Notes: a model not told the origin generated them from the sequence alone. Counted from the stretch's first letter, positions 1 to 8,654 are shown. The stretch: DNA of 64,000 bases from Zhongshania aliphaticivorans (GCF_902705875.1 NZ_CACSIK010000001.1:1295994-1359993), one strand, 5' to 3'. Numbers and translations: made by a program.

Positions 1-368
1 CGCCGGTGTGGGGGCATGGTGTGGTAGAACGTGGCCCTCATCTCGTTGAGTATATGCCTATAGGTTCACATCACAGTTGGTATGGTCTTTTATTTGTTAA
101 AGGTATGGTGGGTTTTTTGGCGCTGTTGATACCCATGTTGGTGACACTGGTGTTATTAGTGGCGCAAGCCCAGCATTGCCGTACGGCCCAAGCTGCACTG
201 TCTAGTGTATTGATTTTAATTATGTTTAGTTTTGGTGAGAACTTAGAAATACTGGCCTACCTTTTTTGGCCGGCGCTAGTGATGATTGGTATTGCGTTTC
301 GTAATGACACCCTCTCTAAGGCGATAATACTTAAGCAGCAACGAACGAGTGGTATTAACCGCGTATAA
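1..368 (+). CDS. O-antigen polymerase/ligase-like membrane protein, C-terminal part
   Basis: The reading frame is open from the left edge, so this is only the last ~120 residues of a larger protein; the GTG at 6 is an internal codon, not a convincing start. Two hydrophobic stretches are visible, separated by a short polar loop. Before them sits the motif HHSWYGLLFVKG, which resembles the periplasmic loop and following helix at the C-terminal end of Wzy/O-antigen ligase (Wzy_C) proteins. Such proteins polymerise or ligate undecaprenyl-linked glycans at the periplasmic face of the inner membrane. The downstream pyruvyl transferase and glycosyltransferase fit a polysaccharide operon. The family call is inferred from this motif and context; the catalytic core lies outside the window. 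Confidence 0.6.
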   Translation, partial: PVWGHGVVERGPHLVEYMPIGSHHSWYGLLFVKGMVGFLALLIPMLVTLVLLVAQAQHCRTAQAALSSVLILIMFSFGENLEILAYLFWPALVMIGIAFRNDTLSKAIILKQQRTSGINRV

Positions 369-381
369 GGATATCAAAAGT

Positions 382-1479
382 ATGACACGATATGATGCTC
401 TCTTGGTTGGCTATTACGGTATGCACAATACCGGAGATGATATGTTAATGGCAGCGGCTGCGGCCGGAGCCAAACGTAGTTTTGGTGCAGAAAAAATTGC
501 CGCTACCGCAGCGCGGGGAAGTGAGATATGTACCTCATTGAATTTGACTGCAATTCAAAGTTCGGTGCAAAAGTTTAAGGGGCAAGATCGCTTGTTGAAG
601 TATCTTGCGGCAAAGCGTAGTCAACATATTGTCATTGGTGGTGGCTCAGTTTTTCATACCGAAAAAGATATAAAGCAAAAAACGCAATACTTAAAGCTTG
701 CCGCAAGCCAAACACATTGTGCTGTGGGGGTTGGTTTAGGGCCATTTATTAATACGGCTGCCGAACGTGCCTGCGCAACGTTTTTAAATCGGTGCACGTT
801 TACCGGTGTGCGGGATCAGGATAGTTTTAATATTGCGCGTAGTATTGCCCCTAATGCTAATGTGGCGCTGACCTTCGATTTGGCGCCAGGAATGAGCCTA
901 GAACCAGCGTTTAAATCTTCCCTAGCATTGCAGCGCGACAATGCGATAGGCGTAGCATTGTGTCCAGTAGAGCGCTTTAAGGGAAATGAAAAAGCAGAGC
1001 TGGATCGCAATACAGTAATTGCCGATACGCTGCGTAATTTGTACCAGCAGGAAGCCTTTGAGGTCAGACTAATAGATTTTAACGGCCACTCTGCTTTGGG
1101 AGACCATATTGTTCACCATGATCTTCTACAGAAACTAGACGGTATACCCTGCGAAATTCTCCAGTATGTTGCGGATCCGTTTTACGCCGTAAACCAGATA
1201 AGCCGTTTACGTGGCATATTGGCAATGCGTCTGCATGCCGCAGTTTTTGGTTATTTAAGCGATACCCCCGTGATTGCTTTAAATTACCACCCTAAGTGTA
1301 ATAACTGGTGTCGAGACATCGGGCAGGGAGAGGAGTTTAGTGTGGAGACAGCTAATTTAGATGCTGAAAAATTACGACAGGGCCTTGCTAAAATATTAGC
1401 GGGCAACTATAGCCACCCTGATTTACCTGTAAGTGCTGCTGCTGAAAAGGCAATGAGTAATTGGAGCCCCTTGTCATGA
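382..1479 (+). CDS. Polysaccharide pyruvyl transferase family protein
   Basis: A 365-residue protein of the CsaB/WcaK-type family, which transfers pyruvate from phosphoenolpyruvate to sugars as a ketal and so adds negative charge to exopolysaccharide. The N-terminal GYYGMHNTGDD (residues about 10-20), the VIGGGSVFH segment and the late RLHAAVFGY...NYHPK segment are typical of the GT-B-like fold of this family. The ATG at 382 is preferred over the GTG at 349, which overlaps the upstream gene; AAGG and AAAAG lie just upstream of 382. The gene begins 13 nt after the upstream stop and its own stop overlaps the next start (ATGA), so the three genes form an operon. The substrate sugar cannot be told. 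Confidence 0.85.
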   Translation: MTRYDALLVGYYGMHNTGDDMLMAAAAAGAKRSFGAEKIAATAARGSEICTSLNLTAIQSSVQKFKGQDRLLKYLAAKRSQHIVIGGGSVFHTEKDIKQKTQYLKLAASQTHCAVGVGLGPFINTAAERACATFLNRCTFTGVRDQDSFNIARSIAPNANVALTFDLAPGMSLEPAFKSSLALQRDNAIGVALCPVERFKGNEKAELDRNTVIADTLRNLYQQEAFEVRLIDFNGHSALGDHIVHHDLLQKLDGIPCEILQYVADPFYAVNQISRLRGILAMRLHAAVFGYLSDTPVIALNYHPKCNNWCRDIGQGEEFSVETANLDAEKLRQGLAKILAGNYSHPDLPVSAAAEKAMSNWSPLS

Positions 1480-2390
1480 CAGCCCTAATTAGCCCACGTT
1501 ATAGTGTTGTTGTGCCGCTCTACAATAAGGCCGCTCACATCAGTGACACCATTGATTCGATCCTTTTACAAACGGTCTCAGATTTTGAAATCATTGTTGT
1601 CGATGATGGCTCCTCTGATAATGGTCCAGCCATTGTGCGTGACTATGCTCTTCGTGAAAAAAGAGTAAGGCTTATTTCTCAAGCCAATGGCGGGGTGTCT
1701 AAAGCGCGTAATACAGGAATCGCGGAAGCCAACGGTGAATATATTGCCTTTTTAGATGGGGATGATCTCTGGGCGCCACATTTATTGTCCGAGTTTGATG
1801 CATTGCTAAGCGCTTTCCCGCACTGCGGGGCATATTCAACGGCCTATGCTCATCGTTATTTACACGGTGATGATCAGGTTATTGAGCCTAAATTTAGTTT
1901 TTCTCAGCGACGCAAAGTGCATTTTGAATATGATTTCTTTGGCGTGGCCAGCCGTGGTGAATTACCTATAATGCCTTCCTGTGCCTGTGTGCCAGCTAAG
2001 GTCTTAGAAGAGGTTGGTGGTTTTCCAGAAGGGGAGCCAATGGGGGAAGACCAAGATTTGTGGGTGCGAATAGCTTATCGCTACTCAATGGCCTTTTCGC
2101 GCCGTGTTAGCGCGTTTTATTTACAAGATGCAGAGAATCGTGCCTGTATTACTAATCCACCCAATGAAGAGTGCCCGTTTAGTCAACGTTTATTAGTGGC
2201 CGCGAATAACAGTAATGATCCACGCAAGCGAGATATGTTGCGTCTAACTGCGAATCATATATTGCATATTGCACAATTAAATATTCTGGCGGGTAATGAC
2301 GAGGCAGCCTTGGTTTTACTCCGTGATTCAAGAACGCGGCTTCTTCCTTTAAAACGACTTAAATGGGAAATAAAGCGGCTGCTCAAATAG
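1476..2390 (+). CDS. Family 2 glycosyltransferase
   Basis: A 304-residue GT-A fold glycosyltransferase, probably cytoplasmic, adding a sugar to a lipid-linked polysaccharide repeat unit. It opens with the canonical SVVVPLYNKAAHI strand, followed by VDDGSSDNG (nucleotide binding) and the metal-binding DGDD around residue 94; MGEDQDLWVRI later carries the ED acid/base-type motif. There is no membrane segment. The start is the ATG at 1476, which shares ATGA with the stop of the pyruvyl transferase, indicating translational coupling; a TTG at 1461 is also open but less likely. It is the last gene of the + strand run, converging on the lipoprotein gene. Donor and acceptor sugars are unknown. Confidence 0.88.
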   Translation: MTALISPRYSVVVPLYNKAAHISDTIDSILLQTVSDFEIIVVDDGSSDNGPAIVRDYALREKRVRLISQANGGVSKARNTGIAEANGEYIAFLDGDDLWAPHLLSEFDALLSAFPHCGAYSTAYAHRYLHGDDQVIEPKFSFSQRRKVHFEYDFFGVASRGELPIMPSCACVPAKVLEEVGGFPEGEPMGEDQDLWVRIAYRYSMAFSRRVSAFYLQDAENRACITNPPNEECPFSQRLLVAANNSNDPRKRDMLRLTANHILHIAQLNILAGNDEAALVLLRDSRTRLLPLKRLKWEIKRLLK

Positions 2391-2460
2391 ATCGTTTCAT
2401 TATTTTTATAAAAATAGTAACTTTTTATTTTATCCCTGATACTGCTGCTTAGATTAAATT

Positions 2461-2484
2461 GCTGCCTACCTTAAGGCAGGCAGC
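2461..2484. terminator. Hairpin between convergent genes
   Basis: Arms GCTGCCT and AGGCAGC enclose CCTTAAGG-like inner pairing. On the - strand RNA the central mismatch becomes a G-U pair, giving a near-continuous 10-bp stem with a TTAA loop. It sits between convergent genes ending at 2390 and 2493. No good U-tract follows, so it may only be a processing or stabilising hairpin. Confidence 0.45.
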
Positions 2485-2492
2485 GTCATCTC

Positions 2493-2999
2493 TTATTGAA
2501 TACTTAGGTAAGCATCATTATTGCTGCGTTCCCAGAGACTGTACTGTGGAACATCCTGTGCAGATAAATCCCAGACCGTGGCAAGTAATTGCGTTGTCGT
2601 ATTGGCAATTCTTAAGGTGTAACTTGCAGTTTCGGTCAAGTATGTTTTGAGTATACAGCTACGATGATTAATCTCGTAGCCAGTCTCCGTTTTAGAAAAT
2701 TCGCTACACAGTGTTAAGTATTTTCCCTTGTTTGTACTGCTTGCAATGGTGTCAACAATTAACTCGTAGTCCTGCTGAAGGTCAAACTCACTGGGAACAC
2801 GCAATTCCGCAGTGCGCTCAGCCTCTGTGGTTATCTCGTTATCATTAACCGTTGTTTCTGGCTCTGTTTGTTCGACGACATTGCTGTTGTCAGTCAATGT
2901 ATCTGCACTGTCTTTGTCACCGCTACCGCCGCCTCCACCACAGGCAGTTAAGAGGCTCAGGCAAAACAGCGTGGATAAATATAATGTGTTGATCTTCAT
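2493..2999 (-). CDS. Small lipoprotein of unknown function
   Basis: A 168-residue protein with a clear type II signal peptide: a short basic start, a hydrophobic core and the lipobox LTAC followed by a run of five Gly. The mature N-terminus is a low-complexity acidic linker of Ser, Asp, Thr and Glu, then a compact domain with two or three Cys that I do not recognise. The ATG at 2999 has GAGG nine bases upstream; the TTG five codons earlier is less likely. The gene starts 18 nt after the LruC-domain gene and so is probably co-transcribed from its sigma-54 promoter. With no Asp at +2 after the lipid Cys, outer membrane location is expected. A matrix or surface accessory role is only contextual inference. 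Confidence 0.72.
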   Translation of the reverse strand: MKINTLYLSTLFCLSLLTACGGGGGSGDKDSADTLTDNSNVVEQTEPETTVNDNEITTEAERTAELRVPSEFDLQQDYELIVDTIASSTNKGKYLTLCSEFSKTETGYEINHRSCILKTYLTETASYTLRIANTTTQLLATVWDLSAQDVPQYSLWERSNNDAYLSIQ

Positions 3000-3017
3000 T
3001 GTCTTGATCCTCAAAAC

Positions 3018-5129
3018 TTAATTAACAAAAAGGTTTTTAATAATTGCGTTGCTGCGTATATGCCAGTCTTGATGATCTTCACCGCCGGATTGCACGTGGC
3101 TGTGGAAATTAGGATAGGCAAACTTAATATCCATGTACTCTAGTGGGTAGTTCCATTCTGTAGGGATATTGAGAGCCCAAGGCATGCCATTTTGGTTGAC
3201 AAAGTACTCGCCATTTCCGATTTCGCTGGCATCGTCACCACGTCCGAAAAAGTTATCTTGAAATGCTTCGGTTGGAGCCTGGTTTTTAAGATGTATCTCA
3301 AAGCGACGTCCAGGTGCTTCACCGAATAAGTAGTTACGAGTATATCCGGGGCTGGCAAATATAAAGGGATCAAAGGGGAAGTCGCCCAGTTGATCTACAG
3401 ACACTCGTCCGGAAACAGGGATGGTCATAGAAAACCGCATTTGAATTTGCGATCCACAGCCTTTCTCAGTGCGATAGTATTTACAATCTTCGCCCGGTGT
3501 TGTGTAGTCGTGCATATCATTGGCAATGATAACAATGGCTTCATTTCTACCCTGTTCAAGGGGAGACACTTGTGCGACATCATTAATTTGATAATCAATA
3601 TTTTCGCCGTCAATGTCATTGGCAAGTAGTCCAGGCAATCTAAATGCAAAGCCGTTGTGATAACTCGCACCGTGGGCGACGACTTCGCCTTCTATGGTAA
3701 TTTCTTGGATATTTCCTGACAGCTCTTGTACCGATAAGCGGTATTGAATAACGACATCATTCATATCGTAATCGCCCATGAGTGGCCAGTTATCCTCAAA
3801 GACCAAGGTGGCAGAACTAAACTCTGATGGATAGTAACGGTAGCTGGCTTCTGTTGCTGTTACATCTATTTGGTAATCTTCTACTTCACCGTCTGGCGCT
3901 CCACCATCCGACGTGAGGGTTGGAATACTACTTAAGCGCACTCGAACCCAGGTTTGACCGCTTTGAGCATCGCTGGGTACGGTGTAATTAAGTAAGTTGC
4001 TACCAGATGAAACAGAAAGGCCTATGACGATCTGCTCGTCATCCTCGAATTCGCCATTTTGATTCCAGTCTGCCCATATATTCGCATAGCCACCGTTTTT
4101 GGATGTGCTTAACTCTAGCAACCCCGCGCTGCCCGCCATGGGCGTGTTGATAAATATTACGCCATCGTTATCCGCAGCTTGGCTGGTGTTAATTTCGGCA
4201 TTGGGTTCATAGTTAACGCTGCTGCCAAGAAACAGTTCGCCATCTCCCATGTCATGACGCGCCCCGTTATTTTCAAGCAAACTTGCATAGCTGTCGGGTG
4301 CATTACCAAAATCAATGGTGGGTAATTCTTCAGAGACAATGGGTGCTAGGGCGCAGCGTGCTCCATCATTATTAGATGAGGCTGGGCCAGCAGCATAAAA
4401 GACAGCTTGCGGTGATGATGCTTCCACATCAATTTGGAAGACCTTGCCGTCATTATTGCGAGACATATAAAGGTAGCCATTCACATCGAAATAGGCGGCG
4501 CCAAAGGTGCCGGATTCGCCAACCGAGCCTAAATTAACTTTTTCACCGCTTAACTTGTCTATTTGCCACAAAACACCGTTTTTATCGACGGCATAAAGTA
4601 AGCCGTTATATGGGTGAAATGCCATATCAAATATACTTATGCCTAGCTTATTACCACTAACCACTTTTTCAAATTTGAGAAAGTCGTCTGCAGTGGGGTC
4701 TAAGCTAATTCGGTAAAGCCCTCCGGTGGTATTAGACTTATAAAGATAATAAGCGTTGTCATCAAGAGCGATGTCACCTACATAAAAGGATTTACCCTGC
4801 ATATCTACGTTTATTTGTTCCAGCTGCATATCTGACGAAATTTTCACCAAGCTGCCCGTTTCGTAATTAAAAGCGTAGAGGTAGCTGTCGTGCGTACTAA
4901 AGGCTAGGGCGTTGTACTTGGCTGAGGTCCAAGGGCTTGGGTTAATTTTGCTACTATAACCGGTAGCTAGTTGGACGCTATAGAGTTGAGCTGTGCGGTC
5001 TTGCACCAAGAAGGCTTCACTGGGACATTGGGTAAATGGTGATGCATAACTGACTATAGATGCACTGCCAATTACGCAGCCAAGCAGGCTGCGTCGTAGT
5101 GTGTTGCTGGTAAAATTCCTTGTAGGCAT
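3018..5129 (-). CDS. Secreted GEVED/LruC-domain protein
   Basis: A 703-residue exported protein. After a basic N-terminus and a hydrophobic signal segment ending near SYAS, residues ~35-265 look like a beta-propeller of short repeats (LYAF, LLYAV, LYMSR). Residues ~270-420 carry a GEVED domain, named for its terminal GEVEDYQIDV. Residues ~435-690 match the LruC domain, with ATLVFEDNWP and GDYDMNDVVI as hallmark segments rich in Asp/Asn, consistent with Ca binding. The start at 5129 has GAGGAG six bases upstream. There is no C-terminal sorting tail (no PEP-CTERM). It heads a two-gene unit with the lipoprotein, and its promoter region repeats that of the exopolysaccharide genes, so a matrix or surface protein is a reasonable inference. 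The biochemical role of LruC domains is unknown to me. Confidence 0.8.
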   Translation of the reverse strand: MPTRNFTSNTLRRSLLGCVIGSASIVSYASPFTQCPSEAFLVQDRTAQLYSVQLATGYSSKINPSPWTSAKYNALAFSTHDSYLYAFNYETGSLVKISSDMQLEQINVDMQGKSFYVGDIALDDNAYYLYKSNTTGGLYRISLDPTADDFLKFEKVVSGNKLGISIFDMAFHPYNGLLYAVDKNGVLWQIDKLSGEKVNLGSVGESGTFGAAYFDVNGYLYMSRNNDGKVFQIDVEASSPQAVFYAAGPASSNNDGARCALAPIVSEELPTIDFGNAPDSYASLLENNGARHDMGDGELFLGSSVNYEPNAEINTSQAADNDGVIFINTPMAGSAGLLELSTSKNGGYANIWADWNQNGEFEDDEQIVIGLSVSSGSNLLNYTVPSDAQSGQTWVRVRLSSIPTLTSDGGAPDGEVEDYQIDVTATEASYRYYPSEFSSATLVFEDNWPLMGDYDMNDVVIQYRLSVQELSGNIQEITIEGEVVAHGASYHNGFAFRLPGLLANDIDGENIDYQINDVAQVSPLEQGRNEAIVIIANDMHDYTTPGEDCKYYRTEKGCGSQIQMRFSMTIPVSGRVSVDQLGDFPFDPFIFASPGYTRNYLFGEAPGRRFEIHLKNQAPTEAFQDNFFGRGDDASEIGNGEYFVNQNGMPWALNIPTEWNYPLEYMDIKFAYPNFHSHVQSGGEDHQDWHIRSNAIIKNLFVN

Positions 5130-5184
5130 TAGGTGCTCCTCGGTAGGCTCGGTGCCGTTTTGTGCTAATAATAAGCATGGAGTG

Positions 5185-5199
5185 GCAAAACTGATGCCA
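5185..5199 (-). promoter_or_regulatory. Sigma-54 (-24/-12) promoter of the LruC-protein gene
   Basis: On the - strand the sequence reads TTGGCATCAGTTTTGCC: the TGGCA (-24) and TTGC (-12) elements with exactly ten bases between the GG and GC dinucleotides. The predicted start site is near 5173, giving a ~44-nt leader. The same spacing and leader length recur at the two other exopolysaccharide promoters. Confidence 0.7.
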
Positions 5200-5259
5200 A
5201 CAGGAAATGTCAATAAATTCAAAAGCTTATATTATTTAAGGTTGACCGGTTTTTATATC

Positions 5260-5276
5260 GATTTGCAAATTGCAAA
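5260..5276. promoter_or_regulatory. TTGCAA-rich upstream element, copy 1
   Basis: The + strand reads GATTTGCAAATTGCAAA, a direct repeat of TTGCAA, itself palindromic, at 7-bp spacing. Sixteen bases are identical to the element at 8738-8753. Its centre lies ~82 bp upstream of the -12 GC of the adjacent sigma-54 promoter, a usual position for an enhancer-binding activator. Another TTTGCA lies just beyond (5280-5285). Confidence 0.6.
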
Positions 5277-5354
5277 GACATTTGCAGCAAGGAATTGGCG
5301 GGGGTAATTGACGGCGTAATGTTAAGGACGGTGTCAGGCCTAGCGGGGGCTTAT

Positions 5355-6077
5355 CTATGAGTGCGTAAATTGTGGGTAGTGGTTTAATGTGGCGTCAAGA
5401 ATACGGTTAAACATGACGTTATCGGAATGCCGTTGGAGGGTGATCTTTTTATAGCTATTAACAGCGTATTGAATCGCTTTAAACATCATTTGCTCGAGCA
5501 AGCTAGGCTTGAAGTAATGGCGTATAGGACCTGCACTATAATGACGAATGAAATCACGCAGAGTGATATCGTGATTATTGTTCCAGCGTGAATCAAGTAA
5601 TTCGAACTCATCAAAACTGCGTAAAAAATGAATAACGTGACCGTTCTCACCCCAACCAACATTGTCGTCGTCGGGAATGGGGCGGTTCTTTTCAGCAATA
5701 ATTGTATTTAACCACTCTAGGGCTGCTGGGCTGTTTTTGAATAAAAGCACGCCAGAGTTTATTCGGCCGGAATATCCATTTGCAGCGTAAATGGATTTAT
5801 CATTTTTTAATAATTGACGAAAATCCGGAGCAAACTGACTGACTTCAGCGTCGGCATCGATAAACAGAACGTGTTGGTAGCCAGCAAGTAGCGCCGCGCG
5901 AATGAGATATAGTTTTAGCCAAGCTACTTCGCCGCCAAGGCGGCTTAGACTCGGGCGATGAACGGCCTCATATTCAATGCCCAAGCGAGCGGCATATTGT
6001 TGCTGTGATTTAAGGCATTGGCGATAACGCCAGTGATAACCGTTTAGCGCTAAACTAAATATCATGCTTTTCGACAT
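5355..6077 (-). CDS. Glycosyltransferase with DxD motif (nucleotide-sugar transferase fold)
   Basis: A 240-residue cytoplasmic protein. The segment HVLFIDADAEV (around residues 70-80) is the DxD metal/nucleotide-sugar binding motif of GT-A enzymes resembling GT8/GT34-type families. SGRINSGVLLFKNS and the later WGENGHVIHFLRS fit the acceptor-site layout of these enzymes. There is no transmembrane segment or signal peptide. It starts 12 nt after the stop of the small membrane protein gene and closes the - strand operon headed by the priming sugar transferase. Its likely job is to add a sugar to the exopolysaccharide repeat unit. Family assignment is by fold motif only; donor and linkage are unknown. 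Confidence 0.72.
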   Translation of the reverse strand: MSKSMIFSLALNGYHWRYRQCLKSQQQYAARLGIEYEAVHRPSLSRLGGEVAWLKLYLIRAALLAGYQHVLFIDADAEVSQFAPDFRQLLKNDKSIYAANGYSGRINSGVLLFKNSPAALEWLNTIIAEKNRPIPDDDNVGWGENGHVIHFLRSFDEFELLDSRWNNNHDITLRDFIRHYSAGPIRHYFKPSLLEQMMFKAIQYAVNSYKKITLQRHSDNVMFNRILDATLNHYPQFTHS

Positions 6078-6089
6078 ATTACTTGCCCC

Positions 6090-6791
6090 TTACGATGGCT
6101 CAAGCAGTTTTGCATTACTGTTAATCGCGTTTTCTAGGCTACGCCGACCAATATCAATTGCCAGTTGTAACCAAAAGAAAATGCCAAGTAATTTCAAACT
6201 GTCTTCTAGCAGTATGAGTGACAATGCAAATTGATCAGAAAGTAAATCGATCAGTACAGAGGCAGCCCAGCAAAATATTGCAGGTAAAGCGAAGACGAAA
6301 GAACTTTGTATTGCACTGCGGAAAATTATTAAGGTCAAAATGATTATTTGCCCGATAGCAATCTGGATGACCCAGTCGGGTATATTAAAAACATGTGAGG
6401 ATAGGGTTTCGTGTATTTGAAAGGCGTCATCTAAGAGAAGTAGGAATGAGCACACCGCAAGCCAAAATGCGGGGTTATTACGTTTGGATATACCCATGCG
6501 TTTACGAATGCTAACGGCAAAAAATAGAATGCCTGCTGCCATTGCAAACAAAATAATACCTAAAGTGGAAAGCGCGCCTGTTAACCATGTTCTCGAACTT
6601 GACATGCTGGCATCTTCGCTCAAGGTTTCAAAACTCAGCCCAGTGGCTTGACTAATGATAACCGCCACTAGAATAACCAGGACGCAGATAATTAATGGTC
6701 GTTGTAGTCGCTTGGTATTGTAGCTAGTCATATCAGAACGCCGACGAATAATTAATTTTTCATGTGCCATTGGCTTGTCCATGATTATCAT
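6090..6791 (-). CDS. Membrane protein of the exopolysaccharide operon, unknown function
   Basis: A 233-residue protein with about five or six hydrophobic helices: an N-terminal one after a basic stretch (IICVLVILVAVIIS), then pairs in the middle and a C-terminal pair. I recognise no catalytic motif. Start choice is uncertain: ATG codons occur at 6791, 6782, 6770 and 6731; an AAGGG nine bases upstream favours 6791. It lies between two glycosyltransferase genes with short gaps (24 and 12 nt), so it should be co-transcribed with them. It could assist export or polymerisation, but nothing in the sequence shows this. Confidence 0.6.
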   Translation of the reverse strand: MIIMDKPMAHEKLIIRRRSDMTSYNTKRLQRPLIICVLVILVAVIISQATGLSFETLSEDASMSSSRTWLTGALSTLGIILFAMAAGILFFAVSIRKRMGISKRNNPAFWLAVCSFLLLLDDAFQIHETLSSHVFNIPDWVIQIAIGQIIILTLIIFRSAIQSSFVFALPAIFCWAASVLIDLLSDQFALSLILLEDSLKLLGIFFWLQLAIDIGRRSLENAINSNAKLLEPS

Positions 6792-6815
6792 AATATGGTG
6801 CCCTTATTGGTGATT

Positions 6816-7862
6816 TTAGGCCGCTATTGCCATGGCTCGACGTTCTAGCGCTTCGTATTGTGGCTTGGGCAAAATGGACAGTAGTAATGTGCAAGCTAAG
6901 GTTACGGCAGTGCGAGAAAAGTCGCGCAGTAAAATGCCACTGTCGGCTTTCAGTGCCAAAGCACTCAACATTTTTGCACTGCGAGCATCTCGAGACTGGA
7001 TTGCTCTGCGCGCTAAATAGCGATATTGATATGCGCGAGCCAGTGCTTCCCATTTGGCGATAAACTCGGGATTAATACCTCTGTTATTTTCTACTGAACG
7101 CTCCCATGCCGCGAGTTGCTTAGGCCAGTTTGCAGAGAGTCCGCCGCCATTTACACGGTAGTAGGTGAGGACTTTATTAACACCTTCAAATTTCCACTCA
7201 GTTGATAATGTGATTCTCAGCCAGCATTCCACGTCTTCCGATTGGCGGAAGCTCTCGTCAAAATACATGGCATCGGTATGGCCTTGTTCGGGGCGGAAAA
7301 ATTTGATGGCCTTTAATACTTCCCAACGAAGTACTGGTGCAGAGCCATTGCCAACAGGGTTGCGACAAAAAATCTCATCAGCTTCGATGTTGTCGTTTTT
7401 AGGGTATTGGCCAATACCCATATCGACGCCTTCTTCGTTGATAAATTGTGAACCACTATAACTAACACCAATACTTGGATTAGCGATTAAGTGTGAGATA
7501 TGGGCGTCAATTTTTTCTGGAAACCAAATGTCATCGGCATCTAATAGGGCAACAAATTCACCGTTTGCATGGCGAATACCTGTATTTCGAGCACCGGCTA
7601 GTCCTCTATTAGCTTGCTTAACTAGCTTAATGCGCTCATCGTTGTATGACGAAACAATGTCTGCGCAGTTGTCTGGTGAACCATCGTCAACACAAATGAT
7701 TTCCAAATTTTTATACGTTTGCGTTAGTACCGATTCCAAGCATGCTGGGAGGTACTTTGCCGCGTTGTACATAGGGATGACAACACTAACAAGTGGCAAG
7801 TTAGTAAGCTTATCTAGCTCGGTTTGAAGTTTATTGGCGAAATCGTTGTTGATAAAATCCAT
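6816..7862 (-). CDS. Family 2 glycosyltransferase
   Basis: A 348-residue GT2 enzyme. After ~22 residues comes VSVVIPMYNAAKYL, then VDDGSPDNC and LLDADDIWFPEKI carrying the DxD-like metal site near residue 110. RQSEDVECWLRI supplies the ED motif. There is no transmembrane helix. The C-terminal ~70 residues are helical and Arg/Ala-rich, seen in many EPS glycosyltransferases. GAGGACAGGA just upstream supports the ATG at 7862. It follows the priming transferase gene by 30 nt and belongs to the same operon. It resembles the GT2 at 1476 in the core motifs but differs in the C-terminal half, so the two likely act at different steps. Confidence 0.87.
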   Translation of the reverse strand: MDFINNDFANKLQTELDKLTNLPLVSVVIPMYNAAKYLPACLESVLTQTYKNLEIICVDDGSPDNCADIVSSYNDERIKLVKQANRGLAGARNTGIRHANGEFVALLDADDIWFPEKIDAHISHLIANPSIGVSYSGSQFINEEGVDMGIGQYPKNDNIEADEIFCRNPVGNGSAPVLRWEVLKAIKFFRPEQGHTDAMYFDESFRQSEDVECWLRITLSTEWKFEGVNKVLTYYRVNGGGLSANWPKQLAAWERSVENNRGINPEFIAKWEALARAYQYRYLARRAIQSRDARSAKMLSALALKADSGILLRDFSRTAVTLACTLLLSILPKPQYEALERRAMAIAA

Positions 7863-7892
7863 GTTCCTGTCCTCTTTGTTATTCGTTAGCGA

Positions 7893-8579
7893 TTAATATG
7901 CACCAGCACCTAATAGCACCGCGGGAATGGTTTTTAATGTGATGGTGATGTCGGTAAGTAGATTGCGTTCGCGGATATAACGAAGGTCGAGATCAATTTG
8001 CTCAGCAAAGCTTAGGTCTGCGCGTCCTGAAACTTGCCAAAGGCCTGATATGCCAGGAAGAGCCTGTAGGCGGCGACGGTCGTAATCAGTGTATTGCTCA
8101 ACCTCTGTGGTGAGCGCTGGACGCGGTCCGATTAATGACATCTCACCGCGCAGAACGTTAATTAACTGTGGAAGCTCATCAATAGATAGTTTGCGAATCA
8201 AATTGCCAACTTTGGTAACTCGTGGGTCATTGACGAACTTTTTGCAGACGCCATCACGGTCACTTTCCATGGCGGCAACTTTTTCGTGTAGAGCCTGATC
8301 AGTACTCATTGAGCGAAATTTGATCATGCCAAATAGTTGGCCATTTTTGCCTACACGTTGCTGCCGGAAAAATACGCCGCCACGGCTTTCCCAACTGATG
8401 GCAATGGCGGTTATTAGAAGTAATGGAGACAGTGCGATGATGAGCAGGAAGCTACCGGCAATGTCGTAAATTCTTTTGTATCCAGTACGGAAAACCCAAG
8501 TAGGGAGTGACGCCAAAGCGATCAGGAGTTTCACCGTGTTTTGTGGAAATATTGAAAAGTGTTTTTTAATTAGCAACAT
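7893..8579 (-). CDS. Bacterial sugar transferase (undecaprenyl-phosphate priming enzyme)
   Basis: A 228-residue phosphoglycosyl transferase of the WbaP/WcaJ/PglC type, in the short form without the N-terminal multi-helix region. It transfers a sugar-1-phosphate to undecaprenyl phosphate at the inner membrane and so starts repeat-unit synthesis. A membrane helix (about residues 40-62) precedes FFRQQRVGKNGQLFGMIKFR. LSIDELPQLINVLRGEMSLI then GPRP hold the conserved ELPQ and MSLIGPRP motifs, followed by PGISGLWQVSGR. The ATG at 8579 has GGAG seven bases upstream; an upstream extension to 8765 lacks family similarity and would include the promoter. It heads a four-gene operon of glycosyltransferases driven by a sigma-54 promoter match. 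Confidence 0.9.
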   Translation of the reverse strand: MLLIKKHFSIFPQNTVKLLIALASLPTWVFRTGYKRIYDIAGSFLLIIALSPLLLITAIAISWESRGGVFFRQQRVGKNGQLFGMIKFRSMSTDQALHEKVAAMESDRDGVCKKFVNDPRVTKVGNLIRKLSIDELPQLINVLRGEMSLIGPRPALTTEVEQYTDYDRRRLQALPGISGLWQVSGRADLSFAEQIDLDLRYIRERNLLTDITITLKTIPAVLLGAGAY

Positions 8580-8638
8580 GGTTGAGCTCCATAAACAATG
8601 TGTTGGCAAGTCCGTTAACTTGCCTTTGTTGTTAATAG

Positions 8639-8654
8639 AGCAACCGCTGTGCCA
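8639..8654 (-). promoter_or_regulatory. Sigma-54 (-24/-12) promoter of the priming-transferase operon
   Basis: The - strand reads CTGGCACAGCGGTTGCT, a full match to TGGCAC-N5-TTGCW with ten bases between GG and GC. Start of transcription is expected near 8628, a ~49-nt leader to the ATG at 8579. Best of the three sigma-54 matches in this locus. Confidence 0.8.
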
